Part shown: positions 43,176 through 55,000 of the stretch, in pieces
Layout of the letters: each line of letters opens with the position of its first letter
Numbering within the stretch: the first letter of the stretch is position 1
Source: Schistosoma haematobium
Taxonomy: Eukaryota > Platyhelminthes > Trematoda > Strigeidida > Schistosomatidae
DNA length: 64,000 nucleotides
Direction: 5' to 3'
Assembly: GCF_000699445.3 (NCBI RefSeq)
Contig: NC_067196.1
Location: 1,364,001 to 1,428,000, forward strand
The notes under the pieces: generated by a model
Databases searched by the model: none
What the model saw: the letters and a program-made list of their open reading frames with translations, nothing else
Told to the model about the DNA's origin: nothing
Translations under genes and position numbers: made by a program

Positions 43176-43304
43176 CTAAACAAAAAAAATAGTTGATTTT
43201 CAAAGAAGAAGAAGAAGAGGAAAAAAGATGGGGATTTACTTTAGTGGTAGTATACGGGGAAAAAACATGATTCACTATATTTGCAATAAAACTGCAACTA
43301 AACT

Positions 43305-43765
43305 CATTTATTTAAACACATAAAACATTGGTACAAGGAGGCATCAAATATATATGCACCATACAAATCATTTGAGTGTTGGGATACTTCCCGGGTGCCC
43401 AAACCGAAGCAGGTGGTTTACTTAGACGCCACACCCTGAGCCTTTGACCTGAAGGTCTAATCTACAAGGTAGTGGAGCGACGTAAGCAGATGCAGTCCCA
43501 TGGTAGTCGGTGACTAACAATAGGTTCATAGGCCATTTGTTCCTTCAGGATACTGGAGCCCATGTGCACCATTGGTTTGGAATCCGGTTAAAGCGCCGGA
43601 CATTCGCTTTTCGTCCTCTCATTTTCGTAAGCAACACCCCCGCCACGAGAAGGCAGTGAGTAGGACTTCCCTGGCAGAGACTATATACGCGTGGCCATGT
43701 GAGAGCATTTCGAGAGGGAGAGCGGACTCTCCCCACTCTCGGCCGTACCAGGGCATTTGGGGGCA
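43305..43765 (-). repeat. Repeat A copy in RPB3 intron 2 (left)
   Basis: Tail ATTTATTTAAACACATAAAA at the left, head CGTACCAGGGCATTTGGGGG at the right. The half from about 43,520 to the head looks identical to 45,370-45,610, including a shared internal deletion (GGAATCCGGTTAAAGC). The tail half is clearly different. Confidence 0.9.
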
Positions 43766-44555
43766 CGTGAATGTCTACAGGTTATTAAATGACCGGATGA
43801 TCTTTAACTGAAACATATGACCGGGTTTTCTTCTATTCATGACTTGATGACATGCTTTCTAAAATGAAGTATATTCAATGGCTGTAATGTGGTCCATAAA
43901 ATTACTGGTTAAAAGTAGTTCTCGTTGGATGTTTGAGTTCCGAGTACTTGTTAAGACCGATTCAAAATATGTTCGAAATAATTGGGACACTTGTTATTTA
44001 CCCTCAATCATCAGTCACATCAATGTGCTATGATGACATAATAGCAGTGGGTTGGAAAAGATTATGGATGACCAGATCACAATTTGGTACTGGACTACAG
44101 TCGCACTGGCTGTTGACCCGAGTAATGTTGGGAGATGTAAAGTTCTTTGTCAGAGTACAGAAGCTTAAAAGGGTCTGACTTGAAATGAGATATATTTATG
44201 CAATTTTTGACTTCTTTTCAGCATAATACCGTTTTTCCGATTTAAGACACAATACCTTGTATTGATACACACTTTCTCAGACTTAGAAACTTTATTATAT
44301 CATCAAAATTATTGTTTTAAAAATCGTTTAGTTACGAGTTATCGAGCCCCAACAAACAGTAACATCCACTATTACTTAATCATTTGGGTACTTATAATAA
44401 ATCACGTATTCATAACCACTCCAGCTGTATTGTTATAATATATTAAAGATTAACAAAGAAATGTGTTTTCGATTAGTTTAAATCTCTAGAAATTGTTTCC
44501 ATCACTTTTTATGTCATTATTGTGCTTAATAGCATTTCAATAATCGTTTTGGGCG
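43766..44555. other. Intron segment between inverted repeat A copies
   Basis: No gene signal. The first bases, ACGTGAATGTCTAC, are the reverse complement of the flank beyond the tail of the 45.4-kb copy (AGACATTCACGT). Confidence 0.5.
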
Positions 44556-44559
44556 CCCA

Positions 44560-45076
44560 AATTTCCACGTTCACGGCATTCGTCATCATAAATGCGGCTA
44601 AAGACACCTGAACACCCACCACCACGATGCGCAATGTTGACTAGTGTTGGAAACAGTTAGAAGAAAGTTAGGGGTGGCCAAACCTAAACGTGGTATCAGT
44701 GCTTGAAGTCACTAACTTCTAATCTGAGCCATATTGATAGATGCAGACTACTTGGTTGGAGTCCGCGTGACTATCGTAACCAATGGTTGGGACTCTGAGT
44801 GACATGGTTCAGAATCGATCACAATGGCGTCGGTGTATACACTCTTTGTCTTCCCTTACACTATGAAATTAAAGTCGCTTCACATCTTTCTTTCTACGAA
44901 CTAATTCTTTCTTCTTGTACTATACTTTTATATGCAATTTTTCTTCTATATATATTACCCCCATTGAAGTAACTACATCTATGAATCCGGTGTTCATGTT
45001 GTTGTGCTAATGAGGTGTGGCAACTTGGAGCGATGCACATATGTGCCTGGTCCTATGTTGTGACTGACTGACTGAA
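44560..45076 (+). pseudogene. LINE RT C-terminus and 3' end (TGAC-tailed family)
   Basis: Includes GTTAGAAGAAAGTTAGGGGT (KKVRG), CTTGAAGTCACTAACTTC, GGTTGGAGTCCGCGTGACTA (GWSPRDY), then ACACTCTTTGTCTTCCCTTA and the end GTTGTGACTGACTGACTG. Antisense relative to RPB3. Confidence 0.82.
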
Positions 45077-45367
45077 AGATATATGTCTCCTATTTGTCTT
45101 GTTAGAATTTCAGTGAGACAATCGTTGCTGTAATTTCAAGGATATTATAAATACATCCATATTCAATAATTGCTCATTTATCTCGATAGTATTTAATTCT
45201 TTAAGCATTTTGAATAGGATTTGTTTTTTCTTAAGACTGTCAGTAAGACAAGAAAGGATTATCTGTGTTTGTAGTTCAATTTACTGAAAATAATAATAGT
45301 TCATCACCATACAGTTACGTATCGTAATGTCGTTCGAAATTTTTGTAGTTTAATTGCACTTTAATTG

Positions 45368-45844
45368 GTCCCCAAATGCCCTGGTACGGCCGAGAGTGGG
45401 GAGAGTCCGCTCTCCCTCTCGAAATGCTCTCACATGGCCACGCGTATATAGTCTCTGCCAGGGAAGTCCTACTCACTGCCTTCTCGTGGCGGGGGTGTTG
45501 CTTACGAAAATGAGAGGACGAAAAGCGAATGTCCGGCGCTTTAACCGGATTCCAAACCAATGGTGCACATGGGCTCCAGTATCCTGAAGGAACAAATGGC
45601 CTATGAACCAATTGTTGGTCACCGGCTACCATGGGATTGCATCTCCTCACGATGCTCCACTGCCTTGTGGACCAGACCTTCAGGTCGAAGGCTTGGAGAG
45701 TGACCCCCTAAGAAAACCACCTGCTTCGGTTTGGGCACCCGGGCAGTATCACAGCCCTCACACATATCGGATAAGATTTGTGTGGCGCATATGTATTTGG
45801 TGCCTCCTTGTACCAATATCTATGTGTTAAAATAAATAAATAAA
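45368..45844 (+). repeat. Repeat A copy in RPB3 intron 2 (right)
   Basis: Head CCCCAAATGCCCTGGTACGG, tail GTGTTAAAATAAATAAATAA. In inverted orientation to the copy at 43,305-43,765, with about 1.6 kb between. Confidence 0.9.
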
Positions 45845-46742
45845 CAGACATTCACGTTACACATGCTCCTTAAATACGGTTGCAATCCAACTGGTAAACA
45901 TAAGCACCTTGAGATGAAAATCACAAAAGACTTCTACTCCTTATTTACATCTACTTAATGGTTTTCTTAAGTGACACAACTGCATCTCCTAAGAAAAACT
46001 TGAAACAGAGTGTTTTGAACTCATACATAACTTTCTGTCTGAGGAACGTAACACAGACCTACTAATATTTAATGAACGACGTACTAGATAGCCTTGGTTC
46101 TGTACAAACGTATGTAAAGATAATTGTTAAATTGTAATTCGTGATAACGAAACATTTTCAATATACGTTTCTGTTAACTAATTCAAGTTTAAGATGATCG
46201 TCTGTTACACCATAGAATATGTTGTTGTATGATTAACGAAAGAATGTTTTGGGTGCCACAACTAGACTAATTTGGAGTTCAGGTGTCGCGAAAACATATC
46301 TTGAGGTATCATCTTTAACAAATGATTTACTGTTCCGACACAGCTAAGTCCAGTTGAAGTTAATAAGTTAGGACAGCAGTTGCAAATAAAAAACGGAACC
46401 TGCAAGAAGGACGTTCTTAGTAAATAGTGTTCTGGGAACAAACCACTCAAAACCAGTCACATAATATACTAAATACCGTATGAAAAGATAAACGAGACAA
46501 ACTTTTATCTCACCAATGAGCGATAGGTGGTATCAATTTTATAGGTTATTCATTCCCTAATGAAACCAAAACTTGACTGTTAGGCTAAATTCATGCTCCT
46601 TACATAAATTATACAGGTTGAAGTAGGTTTGAACAAGTATTCCAATGGATGATATCGAAAGCCTTAGACTATTCATTAGTACATTGTGTGATTGTTATAC
46701 ATGCAAATAATTAAGGCATTAAATCTTGAAAAAGTATCTCAC
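45845..46742. other. RPB3 intron 2, right part
   Basis: No supported feature. Confidence 0.4.
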
Positions 46743-46982
46743 CTTTCCAGTTGGATCATAGGGTGCCTGATGTTCATTTTCCGGTAAAGTTGAATATTCC
46801 GAACGTGGCCATTCTTCGGGTTTATGTAAAAATGTATGTCTTAAGGCATTATCTGGGTCGTATTCAAACCCTACACCAGCAGTTGGATTCCATTTTGCAT
46901 GCTCTTTACCAAAACCTTTTTTTGCGATCGCTCTTAATTTCAGGCGTTGCCCCTTGCGCATTTTAACAATTAGTATGGATTC
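46743..46982 (-). CDS. POLR2C: RPB3 exon 2 ([13 protein letters not shown]...)
   Basis: Eighty codons, phase 0 at both ends, from TTTTCAG to GTGAGA. It starts [18 protein letters not shown] and contains the near-invariant [20 protein letters not shown] and [11 protein letters not shown] motifs of RPB3, ending APYDPTGK. Intron 1 is 210 bases; intron 2 is 3.6 kb and holds an inverted pair of repeat A copies and a LINE 3' end. Confidence 0.96.
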
Positions 46983-47192
46983 CTGAAAATCACACAGAGA
47001 AAGTAAGTTAATAGAGTGAACTAACTAGAAATCCACGTTTCAACAGAATTATATACATTTTACAAACTTTAGATGTAAGTAAATAAAATGGACAAATAAA
47101 TCCTAGTTTAGTTCTGATAAACCAAAATCTTAAAAGATAGCACACGCCATATCAAATTAAACATGACATATATCAAGAAAATATGCGCTAAC

Positions 47193-47621
47193 CTGACCGA
47201 CGTATGACGAGTCATCAGCATCTCTTGATGGTACAGGTTGTACATCACGGTTACTGCTGATGAGATCTGCTCCTGTAACATGTCTTGGTGCATCCGTAGT
47301 ACAACATACATCCAATGTAAGTTCAACGGAACATTGTTCACAGAATTCGCGGCAAGGACACTCTCGGAAATACGTCATTTTATCAACTACATTATCACAT
47401 GTCAGTGGAATTAACCCAACACGTTGGGCAATGAATTCATCATTTAACATTGTATTATTGTCTTCAATCTGTACCCAATCTATTGCAAGAGTAGGGACTT
47501 CAGCGATACAAACACGCCGAATAGCATTGGCTACACTTAAATCAGTCTCTTCCAGTATAAACTTTATGTTTTCATTGTTAAAGCTTGTTAATGTGACGAT
47601 AGGTTGATTGGCATATGGCAT
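47193..47621 (-). CDS. POLR2C: RNA polymerase II subunit RPB3, exon 1 with start codon
   Basis: RPB3 pairs with RPB11 to form the alpha-like heterodimer that nucleates Pol II assembly in the nucleus. The ATG at 47,621-47,619 opens [20 protein letters not shown]; then comes the alpha-family motif [20 protein letters not shown] and the domain entry with the zinc-binding pattern [10 protein letters not shown] (C-x-C-x3-C-x2-C), followed by [10 protein letters not shown]. The exon ends VGQ at a GTTAGC donor, 143 codons, phase 0. With exons at 46,743-46,982 and 43,044-43,175 the protein is 266 residues, slightly shorter than human POLR2C (about 275). It is complete from start to stop, with no sign of decay. 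Confidence 0.96.
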
Positions 47622-47903
47622 TCCTAACTTTTAAAAATCCAATGAAAAATAAAAACGTAAATGAAAGTCTTCAGAAGTAATGACTTCAGTGGTTATGTTT
47701 ATAATCCAAATGAACTATGAAATATACAAAACTTGAATTTCAGAGCACCAAAAAGATAATAATGATTGTTTATGGTAACAACTTCATGAAGTAAACTTGT
47801 TTCTAGCTAGTGCTAATACTCACAGGAATAAAAAATCTGTTTTCTGACGCTGGCATCAAATAAACTGAGAACATAAGTAATTCCAATGCCAGCCAATGTT
47901 GAT
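47622..47903. promoter_or_regulatory. Upstream region of RPB3
   Basis: AT-rich sequence upstream of the RPB3 start. The promoter or a spliced-leader acceptor would be here, but no convincing element can be singled out; this is inferred from position only. Confidence 0.25.
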
Positions 47904-48028
47904 TTTATTTATTTTACTTAAACACATAAACATTGGTACAAAGAGACACCAAATAGATATACGCCACATAAATCATTCGATTTGTGTGAGGGCTAAGATA
48001 CTGCTCGGGTGCCCGAACCGAAGCAGGC
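47904..48028 (-). repeat. Repeat A, 3' fragment
   Basis: TTTATTTATTTTACTTAAAC, AACATTGGTACAAAGAGAC, GGGTGCCCGAACCGAAGCAG. Confidence 0.8.
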
Positions 48029-48324
48029 TTTAATTTTCTAAATGCATTTAAATACCAAATAAATTTCGACTTCAATCCATGAGAGCATGTATGAAAGTTT
48101 GGTAAGACCATAAAGGATTCGATTGGGTTCCATCAAATTGCATCATTTGTATCTCGGTGCACAAGTCAGAATGATCAAATATTGGGCACGATGCAAAGAA
48201 TCTCTGCATTCCTGTAAGTGTGGTCTGTCGTCTATGAAAGCGCAACGTATACACAAACTTTAGTTATTCCATCACAGATGTTTTTCGAAAATTATTTGCA
48301 TGTGAGTGGCCGTTCAAAAAAACT

Positions 48325-48437
48325 CGACTTAGCTTGAGCACCCGAACAGTATTCTAACCCATACACAAATTCACTAGTTTGTATAAGGCATAAATGTTTT
48401 GGTGCCCCATTATACACATTTTTATGAATTAAATAAA
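48325..48437 (+). repeat. Repeat A, 3' fragment
   Basis: GAGCACCCGAACAGTATTCT, TTGGTGCCCCATTATACAC and TGAATTAAATAAAGG: the tail end in + orientation. Confidence 0.65.
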
Positions 48438-48634
48438 GGTCGGAGACAACCGTGATAAATGGTTTAAAACATTATGATCCAATGTGGATAACAGTAACCG
48501 ATATAAATCCAATTCTTATTTCCTCCTAAATCTTTATTTAAGCACAATTTCATGTAATGCACCTATCGTTCTCCAAAATCCTTTGATTCCCCTTTACACA
48601 ACACTCCAATTTATCATATATTTTAGTATGTATA

Positions 48635-48727
48635 GCAGTATCCCGATCCTCACACAAATCGAATGACGTTTGATGCATATGTATTCGGTGCCTTTTTGTA
48701 CCAATATCTGTGTTCAAATAAATAAAT
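48635..48727 (+). repeat. Repeat A, 3' fragment
   Basis: AGCAGTATCCCGATCCTCAC, GTATTCGGTGCCTTTTTGTA and GTGTTCAAATAAATAAATGG. Confidence 0.7.
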
Positions 48728-49634
48728 GGATAGCATGGCTTTGGAAACGAATGAGGTTTAACAGCCAGAATGGAGATCCTATGAGACCCGTGAATGTTTG
48801 TTTTAATTCCCTTAATTAACTCATATCTCTCACCTTACATTAGATAGAAATTCAGACATGTCGCAGGTTAGTGAAACGTCGAAATTTCGAATAAAATAAC
48901 GGTATCTAAACGACAATTAACATAAACGCCATTGTGATCATTTATATTAAACTATCTATAGGTTTTGGAAATTGTTGAGCTTCGAAGTCATACACCAAAG
49001 AGTGATTTTAGTCATAAAACCATTGAAATCCAGGAGGCATTGGATAACTGCTTCCTTTTAGTATAGGCTCACCTGAAGGTGTGCATTTATGCATAAGCTC
49101 ACGGATCTATAGTGAATCACTTAATTCCAAAGTTTTCTAATGTTGCAGAGTAAATTATAATAACATCCCCATAAATAAAAGCAACATCCGCTTAGAAGTA
49201 GAATCATCGAATTTCCATGTGTCAGAAACTGACCTTAAAAAAAGTTTAAGTAGAGCAGATACATAAAAATCCAACTTCAATTTTCAATGTCAGTTTCAGT
49301 CGGTTGTCAATTTGTTCATTGAGATCTGCTTCTAGACAGCCAGAGTGAATTTCAACTTCCGAAGAGGTGTGAGTTTCAGAAACTGAAGAATGAAAAAATT
49401 TGCATTGCAATAGATCTGATATCCTTGTGATTGGCATGTATAAGCATAATGATTACTTCATCCTTGCTTCTAGTTTTTCAGAAGGGATCCTGGTCTCCGG
49501 TAGTTTCCAGTGGGCATTATTCTAGCCACTCAAAAAAGTTACAACCTCGAGGAATAAATAATTAAATAAATTAATAGATAGAGTCTATGCGGAGACTGAT
49601 GAGTAAAAATAAAACAGGAAGAGATTATAATAAA

Positions 49635-49674
<40 letters not shown>

Positions 49675-51120
49675 CATAATCACACATAACGATGGATAAG
49701 TGTGCATTAAACACTGCTGGTTCAACCAGGAGATGGTAATTAACAAGTGGCCACGTGATTGTCAAGTCTCCTCTTTAATTTCGGTCTATGGAAAGCCCGT
49801 TTCTTAGCTTCGTAACACGCTTTACTGCCTATCTCTATACTTATTTTCAGACTTTTTGAAAAGGCCTGACGTGAGACTTTGTAGAGAGAAATTAAGTTCT
49901 AGAGGAAGAAGGAAGCAATAGGACAATAGCGTATATCATTGGAGCACTAGACATTCGTGGAACAGTATTCGTCATTTATGGTTATGTGTCAAGGTCAGAC
50001 ACCGGACGAAACACAGCGGTCCTCCATCAGGCAACATCATTTTACCAAGATAGTGACATGGCTTGATATTGTTTTATGAGCTGATAAAAATTATATTTCA
50101 GCGAAAGTCGATTCAAGGAATAAAACTGACGTAATTGCTTAATTTCAGTGGTTCAGAGTTAGCTGAGCACCTCCTGTTTACAATAGAACACCATAGCTAA
50201 GTTCTTTTTTACTTCTTTGTTCCGTGCAAGCAAGATATTTTCCATCGTCCCTTGTTAGATATCACAAAATTTGTGTGCTTTGAAATAAAAACCTCCTCTT
50301 CCGACTATCCCATGATTATGTTATAAAAATCTGATACATCCATTATGACGTCTTTTTGCCTATATACCGTTATGGGTTGAAGAAAATTCTACCGCCTAAA
50401 AACTTGGTGAAACTCTACTGCTGTTTATATTACTGAATGAACTGAGCGGTCGAACGTTACAGTTTGAGGGAGAAGGGCACAATAATAACGTTTTAAGCGA
50501 GAATTAATAAAAATACGTTAGTTTATGGGCCCAAAAAATAGGCCGAAAGCCACTTGAAATGCAGATTTACCTTTAGTCGTATCTCTCAAACCAGTCCCTT
50601 GTTTGTGGATAAATACAGATTGCAGTTTGCGCAGCTAGGAAGGAAACAGTTTTATGACATAACCAGGTCTACGGAGTAGTATTTATTCCTTGTCATGATC
50701 ATGGTTATCAGATCGGTTATTGTGCTCGTTTTCCGGCAATCAAAGAGATGATTTTTCTCTTTTGAGTTATCAGCTATTTCAGTCTGGCTTTGGTGTAGCA
50801 GTAGTGCCGACAGTGATCTAGATCAATGATTTTTGAAGCAAAGAACTCATCGAGTTTTTTTTGAAACTATCGACACCATAGGAAGTGAGTTTCCTATTGA
50901 ACAGCAAAAAATTCTTCCCGTGTTCTTATACGAGCTTCATTGTGTTCTGTTTTGGTTGAGTGTTCTATTCAGTTTAAATTATTCCAGGAACGTACCAGTG
51001 TTTTATTCGAGTGAAAACGGTTATGAGCAAAACAACCTATCATAATCACATCCCTCCCTATCCTCCCAGAATTAACTTCTATGAGAACGTTAGTTAGAAC
51101 AGTTTATCAAAACAAAAATT
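48728..51120. other. No gene recognised
   Basis: 2.4 kb with short ORFs lacking motifs, and an AT dinucleotide run at 49,638-49,673. Some text near 50,450-51,060 borders the gypsy LTR and may be pre-insertion DNA. Confidence 0.35.
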
Positions 51121-51125
51121 CATCC

Positions 51126-51472
51126 GTCTTGCGAATAGAACGCTACATTCGTTTCCTAAGCTATTCTGGAAACCCGCAACTAGAACTACACAGTGATCTG
51201 AACATCAGAGAGAAGTCGCAGAGTATGGGAGAAATACTTTACTCCAAGGTTCGTTTTTGTATAGGAAACATGGGTATTTGTAGATGTTAGCGTTTGTTAA
51301 ATCAACATCATATTTCGGCCAATCCGTTAATGACATATTATGTTACCGATCAATAGTAGCACGCCACGTTGGAATTCTAGAGTGCTCCATCGTGCTGTGA
51401 TTGGCTAGGACTCTTCGGCTCCTTTTGGGCCCCTGAAGGCTCCGTTGAAGTTATCCGAAAGCCGACTCAACA
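51126..51472 (-). repeat. Ty3/gypsy element, 3' LTR
   Basis: This 350-bp stretch reappears, interrupted, at 56,705-56,722 plus 63,278-63,573. Read on the - strand it starts TGTTGAGTCGG directly after a purine-rich tract (CGGGGGAGA, 51,473-51,481) that can serve as polypurine tract, so it is the 3' LTR. It carries about 33 bases near 51,262-51,295 missing from the other copy, plus several mismatches, so the pair is not young. The far (left) end is less certain because the copies stop matching near 51,126. Confidence 0.85.
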
Positions 51473-52984
51473 TCTCCCCCGAATAAGATTTCTTTCTAGG
51501 ATCTACTTGTAGTTCGATAACTGGGTTGTGGTGGCGTCCCATTATTATTGACGTCTTCCTAGTCCGAGGCTTTTTCTCAGTGTTCTTTGGCTTGTGTGGC
51601 ATAAGTGTATCTAAGATTAACTCTAACGAAAAATTTGGCCGGCTTTTTCAAGTCTGTATCGTTCTTTTGTCCCTATGGATTTGATTTGTGTGTCGTATAC
51701 ACGTTCCAAAAGTTCCTCGAACTCTGAACAGAACTCTTCCCAATTTTTGTACAACTCCTCCCGGCTCCCATCGGTTCTTCCCGATGAAGGATTCAATGAC
51801 ATCTTTGTCGCCAACATTAAAGTTACGGATACATGGATTGTGACTGAGATCATCCACTAATTTGGATGACAACATGGCTCTGAAGACGGTTCGAATACGC
51901 CTTTCGAACATGGCTTCCGCAGGAGACTTGCCATCTGAAAACTTCGGGTTCGGGGTGGATCTGTACGATGTTAAAACTTTTTTGATTACCTGCCCAGTCG
52001 TCCTTTCGCCTCCCCCTTTCAGTAATCCTCGTTTAAACGTGTCCACAAAGCGTTCTCCTTGTCCGTTTGATTTCGGACGATAGGGTGGAGAACGGAGATG
52101 AGTTATTCCGTTTGCTCTACAGAAATGCTTAAACGATTCTGCGGCGAGTCGCGAGCCGTCATCCGTTATTGAGGTCTCTGGTACTCCGAAACAACCAAAC
52201 AGGGTAGACAACTTGTGGATTGTTTCTGATGTTGTACAGTTCAGCATGGTGTATACTTCCGGCCATTTAGTAAATGTATCTACGATAATTAGAAACATTC
52301 TTCCTTGGATTGAACCAGCGAAATCTGCGTGAAGTCCTACACAGGGTAATGCAGGCGTAGGCCAATACTGAGGTTTGCATTTCAAGGGATTTTTAGCGGC
52401 TTGAATGCATGATTGACAGTTAAGGCATTTATTCTCGATATCTTTGTCCATTGACGGCCAATAGGCATAATTGCGTGTCAACGATTTTATAGGGCCAGCG
52501 AAATGTCACCGAGCCCTAGTCAAATCATCCAGTAGTTGGGTCATTGAATATCGGGCAAATCATCGATCCTCTCAAGGTCAAGGACAAACAACGCGCATCA
52601 ATTAATCGTATACAATGGACTGGCCCATGCGGCAATGGTCTTACTTTCTATTGTGTCTACTTTAACTAATATATTTCTGTAATAACGCTCTCTGTGTTGT
52701 ACAGTCTTCAAAGCATCTATGGTACCTTGATACGTCGATGGGGTAGTCCACGTAAAGTGCTGACCATAAGGTGTGACTTCGACATTAGCTAGTTTGTCAC
52801 ATCATTCACGTCTAACTCGAGTAGGCCTCCAATCATTTCGACATGGATCATCTACGTTGGTGATTTTCGATTTCATTTTATTGACTCCAGGATGCCCATT
52901 GTGAAACTGCTTGAGAACCTTGTGACGTAATAACTTCGGAATAACAATTCGATCACCGAACATAATACACGAGTCAATAACCAT
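51405..52984 (-). pseudogene. Ty3/gypsy pol: integrase and C-terminal tail (broken)
   Basis: Integrase inserts the element cDNA. On the - strand the zinc-binding HHCC region is seen as HNGHPGVNKMKS (about 52,900) and CLNCQSC (52,420-52,440). The catalytic core follows, with first Asp in HADFAGSIQG, second in ITDDGSRLAA (usually DNGS) and Glu in KSNGQGERF, so the DD35E triad is intact. A GPY/F-like tail and basic residues follow, reading into the 3' LTR at 51,405. Stops or frameshifts break the frame near 52,480-52,800 and near 51,640-51,610. Confidence 0.85.
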
Positions 52985-53168
52985 TAGTGAGTCCCGTAGA
53001 CAAAAATGTTGTCAAAGTTCTCCGTCAAGGCGATTGTTTGGCCATTTTGTCGAGAGATAGCATTTAACTGCGCTCAATGTCTTATCACTTTCAGTGATCT
53101 TCTTGATAACTTCAAAGGTTATCGGGAGTCCATTGATTGCATCATCCGATACGCGATGAACTTCTTCC

Positions 53169-53700
53169 TCAGCTTTTATATTTGCTACGAGAGTCTCCTC
53201 TGGGGTTTGACAATGCGTCAGCTTGCCCGAAGGCGGTAATAGACTGACACTTGATCTTGGAGTCGTAACCCAGAAGTGTGGTTTCCCATCGGTAGGTCCG
53301 GTTAGCTATATGAACAGGGATTCCTTTCTTTGACCCAAAAATGGCTAGTAATGGTTGATGGTCAGTTAATATTGTGAACTGAAGTCCATATATCATCTTG
53401 TGAAATTTCTTCACAGTAAAGATGATCGACAATGCTTCCTTCTCGATCTGACTGTAGTTACGTTCTTCTGACGTTAACGATCTAGCTGCATGTAATATTG
53501 CCTTCTCAGATCCATCTGGCATGATGTGAGAAATAATTGCTCCAATGCCGTAGTTTGAAGCGTCTGGTGCTACTACAATGGGTAAAGATGGATCGTAATG
53601 GGTGAGCAGCAGATCCGAGACTAGTACTTTCTTGATTTCATCGAAAGCAGACTGGCAAGTTGCAGACGAATTTCATTTTACATTCTTCGACAGAAGGTTA
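53169..53700 (-). pseudogene. Ty3/gypsy pol: RNase H domain
   Basis: RNase H removes RNA from the RNA/DNA hybrid. The - strand shows SEKAILHAARSLTSEERNYS, IEKEALSIIFTVKKFH and ILTDHQPLLAIFG, the usual gypsy order, ending with ITAFGQADALS. It is separated from the reverse transcriptase by a frame break near 53,700 and from integrase by further breaks. Confidence 0.85.
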
Positions 53701-53701
53701 T

Positions 53702-54930
53702 TCAGGGGACACGTAATTGATGAAGGTTCGAAATAGAAGCTCCATAATGTCTAACTAGTCCCAAAAAAGATCGTAGTGTGGGGACGTCCGTCGGTCTGGG
53801 CATAGTTTTCACTGCCTGGGTATTCTCCGAATCTAGTCTTCTGCCATCCTTGTCGATTATAAACCCAAGGTAGCGTACTTTTCGCGTACAGAAGTCACAT
53901 TTCTCTGGACGAAGTCGAGGTCCATATTCGGCTATTCGCATCAGCACCTGGTCGAGCTCCTTTTCTAAGTCTATTCTATCCACTACCATAATTATTATAT
54001 CATCTAGATAAGCTGCAGCACCTGGAACATCCTGTAGCATAGTATTCATTATTTGCTGAGATATGGTTAGGGCCGTCTTGACTCCGAAGGGTAGTAGATT
54101 ATGCCGGAATAGACCCTTGTGTGTGTTTATGGTGAGCAGGGTTTTAGACTCGTCAGCAACAGGGATTTGTAAATAAGCTTCGGATAAATCCAACTTTGCA
54201 AAAGGCTTACCTCCGTTCAGTTTAGCAAAAATATCTTCAGGTAAGGGTAATGGATACTGATGAGTTTCTAACGCTTCATTCAACCCGTTTGGGTAATCGG
54301 CACATAACCGAACTCTACCATTAGTCTTCTTTACTACCACTATCGATGCGGCTTATTCTGAGAAATTCACTGGTTCAATGACACCTAGTTTCAGAAGTCG
54401 TTCTAGCTCTTGTTCAACCACTGGGAGAGCAGCATATGATACGGGTCTTCTAGGTCTAAACATGGGAGTAGCTGCAGGTTTTAGGGTTAACGATGCTTTG
54501 GCCTTCGTGCATTCCTCCAATCCTTCTCTAAACACTTGACTATATCTTTCTAATACAACCTCCTTCAGATTTTTTTCGCTGGTTTATTGGCTCTTACTGC
54601 GCTGCATATGTGGTTAATGGGGTGATTTGCTAATTGCAGTGCTTTTATTAAGTCTAGGCCCAGTAAATCTAGTCCTGTGTTTTCTGTGAGACATAAAGTT
54701 GCACTCGTATTCGTGTTTCCTTTCGAAACTGTACAACATACCTCTCCAACAATATTAGGCTCCCTCCAAATACACTATGAGCTAACTGGTTTGTTGGGAG
54801 CACCTGTGGTTTTCCGATAAGCTTCCAGGCTCTTCAACTAATAAGTGTGATGTTAGAAGCGGTGTCGAGCTGCAAGCGGGCACGCTTTTTATTTATATCT
54901 AGGTTTACATACTTTCTTTGGCGGTAACTT
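53702..54930 (-). pseudogene. Ty3/gypsy pol: protease and reverse transcriptase
   Basis: The protease start is seen as ARLQLDTASNITLIS (about 54,834-54,890), with DTA at the catalytic position, followed by a stop. The reverse transcriptase shows VVKKTNGRVRLCADY, PFAKLDLSEAYLQIPVADES, LLPFGVKTA and the active-site YLDDIII (about 53,990-54,010), then KVRYLGFIID. A single in-frame TAA at 54,353-54,355 lies inside RT, and another break is near 53,700. The copy cannot make a full polyprotein. The order matches a CsRn1-like trematode gypsy element, which I infer rather than prove. Confidence 0.85.
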
Positions 54931-54960
54931 TGTGCTCGATTATGTGATACCAATACTGTG

Positions 54961-54967
54961 TTATTAC

Positions 54968-54998
<31 letters not shown>
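54961..54998. repeat. TTA microsatellite
   Basis: About 12 units, at the border of the insert in the gypsy gag-protease junction. Confidence 0.9.

Positions 54999-54999
<1 letters not shown>

Positions 55000-55000
<1 letters not shown>

Noticed and set aside
47260..47607. 115-codon ORF on the + strand
   Set aside because: Antisense of RPB3 exon 1.
49638..49673. AT run as a replication origin or cruciform element
   Set aside because: A simple dinucleotide repeat; nothing supports a function.
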